Positions 1-8,763 of a DNA stretch of 64,000 nt are shown here, one piece after another (the first letter of the stretch is position 1; each line of letters begins with the position of its first letter). Location of the stretch: the NCBI GenBank assembly GCA_018902755.1, contig JAHIQI010000047.1, forward strand, positions 77,063 to 141,062. Reading direction: 5' to 3'. Position numbers and translations under genes: made by a program. The stretch comes from Pseudomonadota bacterium. GTDB lineage: Bacteria > Desulfobacterota > Desulfarculia > Desulfarculales > Desulfarculaceae. Under the pieces are notes generated by a model. The model saw only the letters and a program-made list of their open reading frames with translations, was not told the DNA's origin and ran no database searches.

Positions 1-973
1 AAATGCGGGCGGTGTCATAGGCGCTGGCCGTGACCCCGGCCGCCTGGATGCCGCAGCCGATGCGGGCGTGGTTCATCATCTGGAACATCTTGGCCATGCC
101 GCTGTGGGGCTCGCCCAAGAGTATGCCCTGGCACTTGCCCTGCTCCCCGAAGTTCAGGGTGCAGGTGCTGGAGCCGTGGATGCCCATCTTATGCTCGATT
201 CCCTCGCAGAACATATCGTTGGGCTCACCCATGGAGCCGTCGGGGTTCACCCAGATCTTGGGCACGATGAACAGGCTCACCCCCTTGGTGCCCGGGGGGC
301 CGCCCTCGATGCGGGCCAAAACCAAGTGGATGATGTTCTCGGTCAGGTCGTGCTCCCCGCAGGTGATGAAGCGCTTGACCCCCTCGATCTTGTAGATGCG
401 AGGGTCGTCCGCGTCGGCGCCCGGCGTGGCCTTGGTGCGCAGCGCGCCCACGTCCGAACCGGCGTCCGGTTCGGTGAGGCACATGGTGCCTCCCCACACC
501 CCGGTGTACATCTTCTCCAAAAACATGGCCCGGTCCTGGTCGGTGCCGAAGTCCTCGATGAGGTGGGCGTTGCCTACCATGAGACCCGAGTAGGTCATCA
601 TGGCCATGTTGGCCCCGTTGAATATCTCGCCGACCAGGCCGCCCACGATCTCGGGCAGGCCCTGGCCGCCGAACTCGGGGTTGTAGGTGGCCGCGGGCCA
701 ACCGTTCTCGTTGAGCACCCGCCAACATTCCTTCAGGGCGTCCGGGGTGGTCACCTTGCCGCCTTCATAGGTGCAGCCGATGCGGTCGCCGTCCTGCAAG
801 GCCGGGCCCATCACCTCCTTGCCCACCTTGAGGGCCTCGTCGATGATCATGGCGAAGTCGTCGGCTGAAAAATCCTGGTAAGGCTCATAGCCCAGCAGCC
901 GGTCCACGCCCAGGTGCTCCAGAAGCACGAACTTGCTGTCCCGGCCGTCGCGGCGGAAGTAGTTGATGCCCAT
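1..973 (-). CDS. Acyl-CoA dehydrogenase, DmdC-like long form (partial, runs off the window)
   Basis: This is the N-terminal 324 residues of an acyl-CoA dehydrogenase; the C-terminus lies beyond position 1. It begins at the ATG read from 973. Visible family blocks are YNPEFGGQG in the N-terminal domain, the flavin/substrate motif MCLTEPDAGSDVG, then ITCGEHD and LFIVPK, and MMNHARIGCGIQA at the start of the C-terminal domain. The long linkers and KMGIHGSSTCTL resemble the roughly 600-residue class that includes 3-methylmercaptopropionyl-CoA dehydrogenase rather than 380-residue short-chain enzymes. It catalyses FAD-dependent alpha,beta-desaturation of an acyl-CoA with electrons passed to ETF. 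It follows a Liv-type importer and an acyl-CoA ligase on the same strand, so it may oxidise the imported substrate. Exact substrate is unknown. Confidence 0.93.
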   Translation of the reverse strand, partial: MGINYFRRDGRDSKFVLLEHLGVDRLLGYEPYQDFSADDFAMIIDEALKVGKEVMGPALQDGDRIGCTYEGGKVTTPDALKECWRVLNENGWPAATYNPEFGGQGLPEIVGGLVGEIFNGANMAMMTYSGLMVGNAHLIEDFGTDQDRAMFLEKMYTGVWGGTMCLTEPDAGSDVGALRTKATPGADADDPRIYKIEGVKRFITCGEHDLTENIIHLVLARIEGGPPGTKGVSLFIVPKIWVNPDGSMGEPNDMFCEGIEHKMGIHGSSTCTLNFGEQGKCQGILLGEPHSGMAKMFQMMNHARIGCGIQAAGVTASAYDTARI

Positions 974-1043
974 TGTTGTCTCCCCGGCCCGCTGCCGGGC
1001 CGCCATATTACATTTATCGTTTATCTACGCTATACGTTTTGAC

Positions 1044-1072
1044 ATGCTACAGGCATAGAGCGCACAGCGCAA
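1044..1072 (-). promoter_or_regulatory. Weak candidate promoter before the acyl-CoA dehydrogenase
   Basis: On the minus strand TTGCGC (1067-1072) and TAGCAT (1044-1049) are separated by 17 bp, in an AT-rich part of the 147-bp gap after livF. An inverted repeat, CTTTCA/TGAAAG, lies just upstream at 1078-1095. Both hexamers match consensus in only four of six positions, so this is tentative. Confidence 0.25.
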
Positions 1073-1120
1073 TCAGTCTTTCAATCTCATGAAAGTAGGC
1101 CGCCGGGGCCCGCGCCGCCC

Positions 1121-1870
1121 CTATAGCCCCAGGTAGGTCTTGCGGATCACCTCGTCCTCCAGCAGATCCTCGCCTTTGCCCTGAGCGATGATTTTGCCCG
1201 AGGAAAGCACGTAGTTGCGGGTGGCCATCTTGAACACCGTGGCCACCTCCTGCTCCACCAGAAGGATGGTTATGCCCATGTCCTTGATCTGCTGGATCTT
1301 GTTGAACACCTCCTGGCGCATTAGGGGGGCCAGACCGGTGGAGGGCTCGTCAATGCACAGCAGCTTGGGCCGCGACATCAGGGCCCGGCCCACGGCCAGC
1401 ATCTGCTGCTCGCCGCCGGAAAGGGTGCCCGAGACCTGCCGGGTGCGCTTGGCCAGCACCGGGAAAAGCTTGTAGACCATCTCCAGGTCGGCCTGGGTCT
1501 GGGCCTTGTCCGGGTGCAGGTAGGCCCCGGCCATGAGGTTTTCGATGACGCTCAACTCCCGGAAGGGCCTCCGCCGCTCCGGGCAGTGCACCAGACCCAT
1601 GCGCACGATCTCGTGGGCCGGAGCCTTTTCTATGGCCTTGCCGTCGAAGCTTATGCGCCCCTTGAGGGTCACGTCGCCTCCGGCAGTGCCCCTGAGGGTC
1701 ATCTTTTCCCAGGCCACCAGGCCGGTGACCGCCCTGAGCAGGGTGGTCTTGCCGGCGCCGTTGGGGCCCACCAGGCTCACCAACTCGCCCTCGTCCACCG
1801 ACATGCTCAGGTCGTTGATAAGCATGGCCTTGTCGTAAGAGACCGTCAGGTTGGCAACCTCAAGAAGCAC
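1121..1870 (-). CDS. livF: Liv-type ABC importer ATPase (LivF-like)
   Basis: 249 residues, the usual length for LivF. Walker A is GPNGAGKT at residues 35-42, the ABC signature is LSGGEQQ near residue 150, and Walker B is LLCIDEPSTGLAP. It is one of two cytoplasmic ATPases driving a branched-chain-amino-acid-type importer (HAAT family). It abuts the stop of the LivG-like gene with no spacing, and the genes for permeases and binding protein lie upstream on the same strand. HAAT systems also import aromatic and other carboxylates. The acyl-CoA ligase inside this cluster suggests an organic acid rather than an amino acid, which is an inference. Confidence 0.93.
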   Translation of the reverse strand: MLLEVANLTVSYDKAMLINDLSMSVDEGELVSLVGPNGAGKTTLLRAVTGLVAWEKMTLRGTAGGDVTLKGRISFDGKAIEKAPAHEIVRMGLVHCPERRRPFRELSVIENLMAGAYLHPDKAQTQADLEMVYKLFPVLAKRTRQVSGTLSGGEQQMLAVGRALMSRPKLLCIDEPSTGLAPLMRQEVFNKIQQIKDMGITILLVEQEVATVFKMATRNYVLSSGKIIAQGKGEDLLEDEVIRKTYLGL

Positions 1871-2638
1871 TTAGACCCCTCCCTCTCCAAGATAGGCCTC
1901 GATCACCTCGGGATTGGCCACGATTTGCTCCGGCGTGCCGTCGGCGATGATGGTGCCGAAGTCCAAGACGATAATGCGGTCCACGATCTTCATGAGCTGG
2001 GCCAGCTTGTGCTCGATGATGATCATGGCCGGGCCCTCGCTGTGCAGCCGCCCGAAGCGGCCTCCCTTGTGCAGCCGGGCGATAGACTTGGCCATGAGGT
2101 CGGTCTCCGCCGGGCTCAGGCCGCCGAAGGGCTCGTCCAACAGCAGCAACTCCGGCTCGGTGGCCACCGCCCTGGCCACCTCCAGGCGCTTAAGGTCGCC
2201 CTGGGACAGGGTGGAGGCCTTTTCCAGGGCCATGTCCGAGATGCCCGCGAACTCCAGGGCGTCCATGGCCTTGGCCTCCACCTTCTTGACCCACTCGCCG
2301 CGCTTCATGGCCCGAGGGCTCAGGCAGGAGACCATCACGTTGGCGATGATGGGCAGGCGGCGGAAGGGGCGCATGTTCTGGAAGGTGCAGGCGATGCCCA
2401 TGTTCACGATGTCCCAGGTCTTCTTGCCGGTGATGTTCTTGCCCTTGAAGCGGATTTTGCCCCGGTCGGGGCGCAGGATGCCGCTGATCAGGCGCACCAG
2501 GGTGGTCTTGCCCGCCCCGTTGGGGCCGATGAGCCCGACTATTTCGTCGCGGCTCATATTGAAGCTGACCTCGTTGGTGGCGGTCAGTCCTCCGAAGTCC
2601 TTGTGCAGGCCGCTTATCTCCAAGAAGGGCTGGGCCAT
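1871..2638 (-). CDS. livG: Liv-type ABC importer ATPase (LivG-like)
   Basis: 255 residues with Walker A GPNGAGKT at 38-45, a slightly atypical signature LSQGDLKRLEVARA, Walker B LLLLDEPFGGLSP and switch histidine in IIIEHK. LivG proteins normally carry LSYGxQ at the signature, so SQGDLKR is a variant but not a loss. A short extra stretch rich in G and R (RFGRLHSEG) separates Walker B from the switch region. It pairs with the following LivF-like ATPase and follows the acyl-CoA ligase by 2 bp, which argues for one transcript. Confidence 0.93.
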   Translation of the reverse strand: MAQPFLEISGLHKDFGGLTATNEVSFNMSRDEIVGLIGPNGAGKTTLVRLISGILRPDRGKIRFKGKNITGKKTWDIVNMGIACTFQNMRPFRRLPIIANVMVSCLSPRAMKRGEWVKKVEAKAMDALEFAGISDMALEKASTLSQGDLKRLEVARAVATEPELLLLDEPFGGLSPAETDLMAKSIARLHKGGRFGRLHSEGPAMIIIEHKLAQLMKIVDRIIVLDFGTIIADGTPEQIVANPEVIEAYLGEGGV

Positions 2639-2640
2639 GA

Positions 2641-4353
2641 CTAGCTTTCCTCCGCCTCTTCGCGCAGCTCTCGGCGGGAGACCTTGCCCACGTCGGTCTT
2701 GGGCAGCTCACCCCTGAATTCGATGATCTGGGGCACCTTGTAGTGGGCCATCTTGGCCTTGCAGTGGGTGATGAGCTCCTCCTCGGAGACCTTGCCCCGG
2801 GCCTCGGCCTGCAACACGACGTAAGCCTTGATGAGCTGTCCCACCTTGGGATCGGGCACCCCCACCACTCCGGCGGCCTTCACCTGGGGATGGTTGTAGA
2901 GCACCTCTTCCACGTGCTTGGCGAACACTGAGTAGCCCTTGTGCTTGATCAGGTCCCGCTTGCGGTCGAAGAAATGGAAGTAGCCCTCCTCGTCCATGCT
3001 CACCAGGTCCCCGGTGCGCATCCAGGTCTTGCCTTCCATCTCGATCATGGTGTCCTTGTTGTCGTCGGGCCGCTGCCAGTACCCCTGCATGATGTTGGGC
3101 CCGCTGAGCACCATCTCCCCCACCTCGCCCACGGGCACGAACTCGTTGGAGTCCACTTCCATGATGGCGGCGGTTATATTGGGGATGGGAATGCCGAAGG
3201 AGCCCCGCTTGGGCCGGTGCAGGGGGTTGGTATGGCTCACCGCCGCGGTCTCGGTCATGCCGTAGCCCTCGGTGATGTGGCTGCCGGTGCGCCGCTCCCA
3301 GCCCTCCACGGTGCTTTCGTGCAGGGTGTCCGCGCCGCACACGATTACCTTGATGCGCTTCCAATCCACCCGGTCGGTCTTGTCGTACTCCTTCAGGTAC
3401 TCGTACAGGGTGGGCACCCCGTAGAAGCCCGAGGCGTCGTAGCGCTCCACCGCGTTTAATATCTCGTCCATGTCCGGGGTGGTGAACAGCACCATGGTGT
3501 AGCCGTTGACCAGGCTGGTGAGCATGATCACCACCTGCCCGTAGATGTGGAACATGGGCAGGAAGGCGATGACCGTCTCGTTGCCCTCCTCGAACTTGCT
3601 GCTCCAGAAGGACAGGGCCTGGGCCTGACAGGCGATGATGTTGTAATGGGTTAGCATGGCCGCCTTGGGCAGGCCGGTTGTGCCGCCGGTGTAGGGCAGC
3701 GCTGCCAAGTCGTTCATGGGGTCCAGGCTCGCCTGGGGCGCTTGGGCGGGCGACTTTTTAATGAGGTCCTGAAACTTCAGCAGGCCGTCGCGCTGGATCA
3801 TGGCCTCATCGGGCACGTGCATGCCGCCGTAGGCCCTGGCCATGATTTTCTTGGCGAAGATTTTCTTGAGCTTGGGCAGGTACTCGTCCACTCCGGTGAT
3901 GACCACCTGATCCAGGGCAACCCCGGCCTCGGCCACCTTGTCGTAGAGGATGTCCTGGCACACCACCACCTTGGCTCCGCTGTCGCTGAGCTGGTGGCGC
4001 ACCTCCTGGCTGGTGTAGACCGGGCTCACCGGGGTGACCACCGCCCCCACTTTCAAGGCGCCCAGATAGGCTATGACGTACTGGGGGCAGTTGAGCAGGA
4101 ACAGGGCCACCCGGTCGCCTTTTTGTATCCCCAGGCCGCTCAGGGCCGCGGCGAAACGGTCCGCCTGGTCCTTGAGCTCCCGATAGCTTATCTTTTTGCC
4201 GTAGTAGATCAGCGAGGTCTTGTTGCCGTACTTTTCCACCACCTGATCGAACATTTCCGGAATGGAAACCACGGGGATGTCCATTTCGGGGGACACGTCC
4301 TGGGGGTAATGCTGCAACCAGGGTTTGGACAAGTAGGCTTCTTTGGCATCCAT
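2641..4353 (-). CDS. Long-chain-type acyl-CoA ligase (AMP-forming)
   Basis: 570 residues, full length for the FadD family. The AMP-binding P-loop reads YTGGTTGLPKAAMLTH, the adenylation core has EGYGMTET, the hinge region has TGDLVSMDEEGYFHFFDRKRD, and the C-terminal catalytic lysine lies in PKTDVGKVSRREL. It forms an acyl-CoA from a free acid, ATP and CoA with AMP and pyrophosphate release. It sits between the LivM permease and the LivG ATPase of one ABC importer, so activation is probably coupled to uptake. The chain length or aromatic nature of the acid cannot be read from sequence. Confidence 0.93.
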   Translation of the reverse strand: MDAKEAYLSKPWLQHYPQDVSPEMDIPVVSIPEMFDQVVEKYGNKTSLIYYGKKISYRELKDQADRFAAALSGLGIQKGDRVALFLLNCPQYVIAYLGALKVGAVVTPVSPVYTSQEVRHQLSDSGAKVVVCQDILYDKVAEAGVALDQVVITGVDEYLPKLKKIFAKKIMARAYGGMHVPDEAMIQRDGLLKFQDLIKKSPAQAPQASLDPMNDLAALPYTGGTTGLPKAAMLTHYNIIACQAQALSFWSSKFEEGNETVIAFLPMFHIYGQVVIMLTSLVNGYTMVLFTTPDMDEILNAVERYDASGFYGVPTLYEYLKEYDKTDRVDWKRIKVIVCGADTLHESTVEGWERRTGSHITEGYGMTETAAVSHTNPLHRPKRGSFGIPIPNITAAIMEVDSNEFVPVGEVGEMVLSGPNIMQGYWQRPDDNKDTMIEMEGKTWMRTGDLVSMDEEGYFHFFDRKRDLIKHKGYSVFAKHVEEVLYNHPQVKAAGVVGVPDPKVGQLIKAYVVLQAEARGKVSEEELITHCKAKMAHYKVPQIIEFRGELPKTDVGKVSRRELREEAEES

Positions 4354-4399
4354 GCTATTTCACCTCACACGTTGCTGGGGAATAAGGACCTGCCGTGGT

Positions 4400-5461
4400 C
4401 TAGTCCAAAGCGGCGTCGCATATGCGGCACCTCTGTCTGCTGAAAACGTTGCGCACCTTGCAGCGGGGGCATTCGGTCTCGATCTTGTCACGCACCCAGG
4501 GGATGAGTCCCTCGGGCATGAACAGCAAGGTGAGCAGCACCAGGGCCGCGAAAATGAACATGCGTATCTCGGGCAGACTGGGGAACTGGTCCAGCACTAT
4601 GCGCAGAATCTCCATGAGGGGGTAGAGGATGAAGACCCCGGCGATGGGCCCGTAGATGGTGACCATGCCGCCGAACACCGCCCAGATGATCACCTGGAAG
4701 GACAGGCCCACCTCCAGGCCGGAAGGCCCGGCCAAACGCATGAAGTGGGCGTAGAGGCCGCCGGCCACGCCCGCGAAAAAGCCGCTCATGCAAAAGGCCA
4801 ACAGCTTGTAGCGGGTGGTGTTGACCCCGGCGGTGCGCACCGCCAGCTCGTCCTCGCGGATGGCGTGCAGGATGATGCCGGTCTTGGAGTCGGTGATCTT
4901 CCACATGGTGAAACCAAGGATCAGCATCAGCCCGCTGGTCAGGTAGTAGTCCATGACCCGCGAGCCGGTGAGGCGCGACAACCCGGCCAGGCCCAGTTCG
5001 CCTCCGGTGATGCTGGGAATGGCGAAGACGATGCCGGTGAGGATGATGGGGAAGGCCAAGGTGGTCAGGGCCAGGTAGGAACCCTTTAGCCTGAGGCAGG
5101 GGATGCCCACGATCAGGCCGGTGAGCACTCCCCCCACCGCGCCCAGGGGGATGGAGAAATACGGCGGCAGGCCCAGCTTGAGGTTCAACAGGGCGGTGAC
5201 ATAGGCGGCCACCCCGAAGAACAGGGCGTGGCCGAAGTTCATCTGCCCGGTGAAGCCCGAGAGCAGGTCCCAACTCGCCGCGAAAATGGCGAAGATGGAG
5301 GTGAGTATCAGCACCCGGAGGAAGTAATAGTCCTGGGTGAAAATCGGCAGGGCCATGAGGGCCACGATGAATACGAGCACCGCCACGCGGCTGGGGAGAA
5401 CCAGCACCTCGGTGCGCAGGATGCCCACGGTTCTACGGAAGTACACGCCCAGCAGGCCCAT
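4400..5461 (-). CDS. livM: Liv-type ABC permease (LivM-like) with C-terminal zinc-ribbon-like tail
   Basis: 353 residues. The first 320 or so are a standard LivM permease with about nine hydrophobic segments and the cytoplasmic loop containing IREDELAVRTAGVN, where the ATPase docks. After the usual permease end (GLIPWVRDKIE) comes an extra tail with four cysteines in a C-x2-C-x10-C-x2-C arrangement (CPRC and CRIC), typical of a small zinc ribbon. LivM proteins normally lack this. The gene starts 1 bp from the LivH-like stop. The tail should face the cytoplasm and might contact the ATPases or the acyl-CoA ligase encoded next, which is speculation. Confidence 0.92.
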   Translation of the reverse strand: MGLLGVYFRRTVGILRTEVLVLPSRVAVLVFIVALMALPIFTQDYYFLRVLILTSIFAIFAASWDLLSGFTGQMNFGHALFFGVAAYVTALLNLKLGLPPYFSIPLGAVGGVLTGLIVGIPCLRLKGSYLALTTLAFPIILTGIVFAIPSITGGELGLAGLSRLTGSRVMDYYLTSGLMLILGFTMWKITDSKTGIILHAIREDELAVRTAGVNTTRYKLLAFCMSGFFAGVAGGLYAHFMRLAGPSGLEVGLSFQVIIWAVFGGMVTIYGPIAGVFILYPLMEILRIVLDQFPSLPEIRMFIFAALVLLTLLFMPEGLIPWVRDKIETECPRCKVRNVFSRQRCRICDAALD

Positions 5462-5462
5462 G

Positions 5463-6332
5463 CTAACGCTCCTCCTCGAAAGAAACCCCGAACAGGCCCT
5501 CAGGTCTGATCAAAAGCACCAAGATCATGATGGACAGGGCCACCGAGTCCTTGAGAAAGGAGCCCATGGGCACCAAAAACACCACCAGGGACTCGGCGAA
5601 GCCCAGGATGAAGGCCCCCACGAAGCTGCCCTCTATGCTGCCCAGGCCGCCCAGGACCACGATGGCCAGCATCATGATGAGCGGATGCATCCACATGGTG
5701 GGCTCCACCGTGACCAGGGGCACCACGATGGCTCCGGTGATCGCGGCCATGCCCACGGACACGGCCATGGTGCCCATGGCCACCCGGGTCACGTTCATGC
5801 CCATGAGGTTGGCCACCTCCCGGTCCTGGGCCGTGGAGCGGATGGCCAGGCCCAGGCGGGTCTTTTGCAAGAACATCCTGGTGGCCACCAGAACCACCAA
5901 GGCCAGGCCCAAGGCCAGCAGGTGCTGGTAGGTGACTTTCACCCCCAGGATGGTGGCGTAGCCGTCAATCAGGGGGTTCACTCCCAGGTAGTGGCCGCCG
6001 AAGATCATCAGGAAGACTTCCTGGATCATCATGGCCACGGCGATGGTGGCTATGAGCACCGCCGCCTCGTGCTCCTGGATTGGCTTGATGAAAAAATTGT
6101 AGATCAAAAGGCCCAGGATCACGGTGAGCACGATGGAGGCCACCATGGCCAGGGGGGCGGGCAGACCCATCAATTTGGTGCCCACGAAAATCAGGTAGGC
6201 GGCGGTCATGTACAGGGCGGTGTGGGCGATGTTGATGATGCGCGCCACGCCCAGCACCAGGGAAAAGCCAATGGCCAGCAGGGCGTATACGCTGCCCTTG
6301 ATCAAGCCGTCGATGATGATGTCCAGTATCAT
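5463..6332 (-). CDS. livH: Liv-type ABC permease (LivH-like)
   Basis: 289 residues, the usual LivH length, beginning with the characteristic MILDIIIDGLIKGSVYALLAIGFSLVLGV and carrying about eight membrane segments. The conserved GLGSIEGSFVGAFILG block near the C-terminus is the ATPase-contacting region of this family. It forms the membrane channel with the LivM-like protein. It is the second gene of the cluster after the binding protein, from which it is separated by a GC-rich hairpin. Confidence 0.93.
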   Translation of the reverse strand: MILDIIIDGLIKGSVYALLAIGFSLVLGVARIINIAHTALYMTAAYLIFVGTKLMGLPAPLAMVASIVLTVILGLLIYNFFIKPIQEHEAAVLIATIAVAMMIQEVFLMIFGGHYLGVNPLIDGYATILGVKVTYQHLLALGLALVVLVATRMFLQKTRLGLAIRSTAQDREVANLMGMNVTRVAMGTMAVSVGMAAITGAIVVPLVTVEPTMWMHPLIMMLAIVVLGGLGSIEGSFVGAFILGFAESLVVFLVPMGSFLKDSVALSIMILVLLIRPEGLFGVSFEEER

Positions 6333-6426
6333 GCGTCCACCCCGCGGGCTCCCGGCGATGAGCCCAGATGGTAGGCGCGGCCCGGGGTTCCCGCGCCTGG
6401 GATTGGCTGATCATGCCTCCTAGCCC

Positions 6427-6447
6427 CTCCGGGCCGGGGGCCCGGAG
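6427..6447 (-). terminator. Hairpin between binding-protein gene and permease genes
   Basis: CTCCGGGC and GCCCGGAG form a perfect 8-bp stem with a 5-nt loop and no T-run after it. It sits in the 134-bp gap between the stop of the binding-protein gene and livH. Such hairpins often protect or partly terminate the upstream mRNA so that the binding protein is made in excess. Confidence 0.5.
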
Positions 6448-6466
6448 AGACTAAAGGGGCAGTCGC

Positions 6467-7750
6467 TTACTTCTTGTTCTTCCAGTATCCCACGACCCAA
6501 GGGGGCAGCTTGAAGGGCACGGTGCCCTCGTAGAACACCTTTTCCCAGTGATAGGGCCACACGCACTTGATCTCGCCGTCCTGCCACTGGGTGCCGATGG
6601 CGGTCACGTAGCCGGGACCCCAGGTCACGTCGTGGGACTTGTCGAAGACCACCCGCCCGGCGGTGTCTATGTAGTCGGTCTTCTCCAGGAAAGGCAGAAC
6701 CTTGTCGGAGTTGACGCTGCCGGCCTTCTCCACCGCTTCCTTGAGGATGTACAGGGCGTCATAGGTTCCGGCGGTGTAGTTGGGAGCCTGCTTGAAGAGC
6801 TTCACGTACTTGTCGTAAAAGGGGATGGTCTTGGGGGTGATGGCCACCCTGGCGTAGGTGTTGATGGTCTCTACGTAGTTGCCCTTGCCGCCGGTCGCCT
6901 CCCAGAAGCCGGACTTCTGGGACTCCACGTTGATGCCCACCGCCACGGCGGGCACCTTCAGCTCGCCCATCTGCTTGGCGAAAGTGAGGCCCACCGAGGA
7001 AGAGAAGGTGGTGAACACGATGTGGGCCCCGGACCGCTGGATCGCCGCCAGCTCGGCGGTGCAGTCCTTGGCCACCGGAGAGGGACGCCACACGCCCACC
7101 ACTTCCATGCCCATCTTGGCCGGTAGCAGCTTCTGGGAGATATTGACGATGGGATCGGCCCAAGCGGCCTTTTCGGCTACCACCGCCACCTTGATCTTCT
7201 TGATACCCAGGGTTTTCTTCATGATGGCCGCGGCGGTGCCCAGCAGAATGAAGTCAACCTTGCCCAGATAGCTGGAGTTGATGGGGGTCAGGCGGAACCA
7301 ATACTTATAGCGGTCGTAGTCCTTGGTGACCCGGGTGCACAGCTCCGGGTGGGCCGCGCCGCAACCGATGAATATCTTCTTGGCGTCCATGGCGATGTCC
7401 TGCATCACCTGCACCGCCTCGGTGCGGAAGCCGCCCACCAAAAAGTCCACGTTATAGCGGCTCACCGCCATTTCCACCGCGTTGGTGGCGTCGGGTATGC
7501 TCAAAAACTCGTTGGTGTCCACCTTGATGAGCTTGATGGGCCGCATGACGCCGGCAACTTTCACCCCACCGGCGCCGTTGATTTCGTCGGCCGCCATGCT
7601 GGCCCCGTTCCAGTGCCCCTCCCCCTGGGTGAAGGACATGGGACCCAGCACTCCGATCTTGATGGGTTCCACGGCCCCCACCGGCAGGCACATGGCCAGG
7701 ACCAAAGACAGCCCCAACAGCAATGTCCCGACTCTCCCCAAAAATTGCAT
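6467..7750 (-). CDS. Periplasmic substrate-binding protein of the Liv-type importer (LivK-like)
   Basis: 427 residues. A signal peptide runs over about the first 26 residues and probably ends after LPVGA; the cysteine in LAMC does not fit a lipobox well. The mature part begins IKIGVLGPMSF, the classical type-I periplasmic-binding fold start, followed by GASMAADEINGAGGV. A strong GGGAGG site precedes the ATG. It is somewhat longer than amino-acid LivK (about 370), as often seen for HAAT proteins that bind larger carboxylates. It is the first gene of the cluster and defines its substrate, which cannot be named from sequence. Confidence 0.92.
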   Translation of the reverse strand: MQFLGRVGTLLLGLSLVLAMCLPVGAVEPIKIGVLGPMSFTQGEGHWNGASMAADEINGAGGVKVAGVMRPIKLIKVDTNEFLSIPDATNAVEMAVSRYNVDFLVGGFRTEAVQVMQDIAMDAKKIFIGCGAAHPELCTRVTKDYDRYKYWFRLTPINSSYLGKVDFILLGTAAAIMKKTLGIKKIKVAVVAEKAAWADPIVNISQKLLPAKMGMEVVGVWRPSPVAKDCTAELAAIQRSGAHIVFTTFSSSVGLTFAKQMGELKVPAVAVGINVESQKSGFWEATGGKGNYVETINTYARVAITPKTIPFYDKYVKLFKQAPNYTAGTYDALYILKEAVEKAGSVNSDKVLPFLEKTDYIDTAGRVVFDKSHDVTWGPGYVTAIGTQWQDGEIKCVWPYHWEKVFYEGTVPFKLPPWVVGYWKNKK

Positions 7751-8397
7751 GATACTTCCCTCCCTTTTGACTGTTGGGCCAGACCGCTTGCCTGGGCAGG
7801 GAAACTGCCGGAAGCGAGCCGTGGCCGGGTCTCCTTGGCTGGGCGGAAGCCAGAGGCCCGCCGCCCTTGCTCAACCGGAGCTTTGCGCCGATGCCGGCGC
7901 CGCGCTCCAGCGGGATCGTCCAATGGGAAGCTGATTGATCAAGCTGTCTGCGGTTCAAGGTGTCGTGCTGGATGAGGCGCAGATATTCACCGAAACAAAG
8001 TCGATATCCGCCTGGCCGTGGGCGCCCGCCGTACGGCGCTCCAGGCCTAAAACATTCGATACATCAGCGGCCGGTTCTGCATCGGCCGTTCAATGCCTTG
8101 ATGATGGTTGGCTGAGTGCGAGCCACGGCCCCACGAGGGGCGATGGGTGATTTTGTGTTGATACAAAGGATGTAAGGACGCGGGCTGTTGAATGTGGTCC
8201 AAGCCATTTTGGCATAAAACCCGTCCTGTTTTCACCCCAGGAAAGCAACCCTGTCGTTTTGGAGGGCGACATGGCCCCGATCAGACTCCGCGCCGGATTC
8301 CCGGCACCCGGCCCCAAAAGATGGAGGACCTTCACAGTTAGAACCGTCCGGCCGGGCCGCCTCTCCGAGGCTGCCGATTCGCTCTATCCGCGTATAC

Positions 8398-8425
8398 TGT
8401 ATATTCGCGCTCAACGTTTAGTCAA
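8398..8425 (-). promoter_or_regulatory. Candidate sigma-70-type promoter facing the liv cluster
   Basis: On the minus strand TTGACT (8420-8425) and TATACA (8398-8403) are 16 bp apart, in the most AT-rich stretch of the gap. A second TTGACG lies at 8432-8437. The region around the -10, CGCG-TATAC-TG-TATAT-TCGCG, is partly symmetric. Start would be near 8391, about 640 nt upstream of the binding-protein ATG. Confidence 0.4.
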
Positions 8426-8656
8426 GCTATTCGTCAAGAATATTTAATTTAGTATTAACTTAAAGATACCTTGCCAACTTAACCGTGTCATGCGATCATG
8501 CAACGAGTTGTTGTGTCATGTATGGCGTGGTGTCTGGGGCAGCTGTGGGCATTATCCAGCGCACTGCCCCCCAATGATCGGCTTCCTGGATTTCTAGGCT
8601 AGGAAATGGGGCCATGCGTGGCGCGCCAAAAATTGGCCAGAACAGCGGCGGATGAT

Positions 8657-8685
8657 TTGGGTTTTCTCGCCGGGTAGTGTAAAAA
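8657..8685 (+). promoter_or_regulatory. Weak candidate promoter for the MerR gene
   Basis: TTGGGT (8657-8662) and TAAAAA (8680-8685) are spaced by 17 bp, about 80 bp before the MerR start codon. Both hexamers are degenerate, so this is a suggestion only. Confidence 0.25.
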
Positions 8686-8763
8686 AGTAGCCGATATGAA
8701 TATGGTTCATCCGCACCCAGATTAGGTTTTATTTGCAACAAACCGGGGGGAGGTAGGGTTGCG

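Larger units (their letters stand above)
7751..8763. other. 1-kb intergenic region between the liv cluster and the MerR gene
   Basis: I find no convincing gene here. Short open frames exist on both strands but lack ribosome-binding sites and recognisable composition. The part from about 8390 to 8480 is AT-rich and holds a fair minus-strand promoter about 650 bp from the binding-protein gene, so either the leader is long or a small RNA is made. The final 60 bp before 8764 carry a purine-rich ribosome-binding site for the MerR gene. Confidence 0.6.

Noticed and set aside
5228..6374. Long plus-strand frames opposite livM and livH, rich in histidine and glutamine
   Set aside because: They are antisense shadows of GC-rich permease genes; the minus-strand proteins have clear membrane segments and family motifs.
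7935..8335. Short open frames on both strands in the 1-kb gap before the MerR gene
   Set aside because: No ribosome-binding sites or recognisable motifs, and the frames overlap each other.
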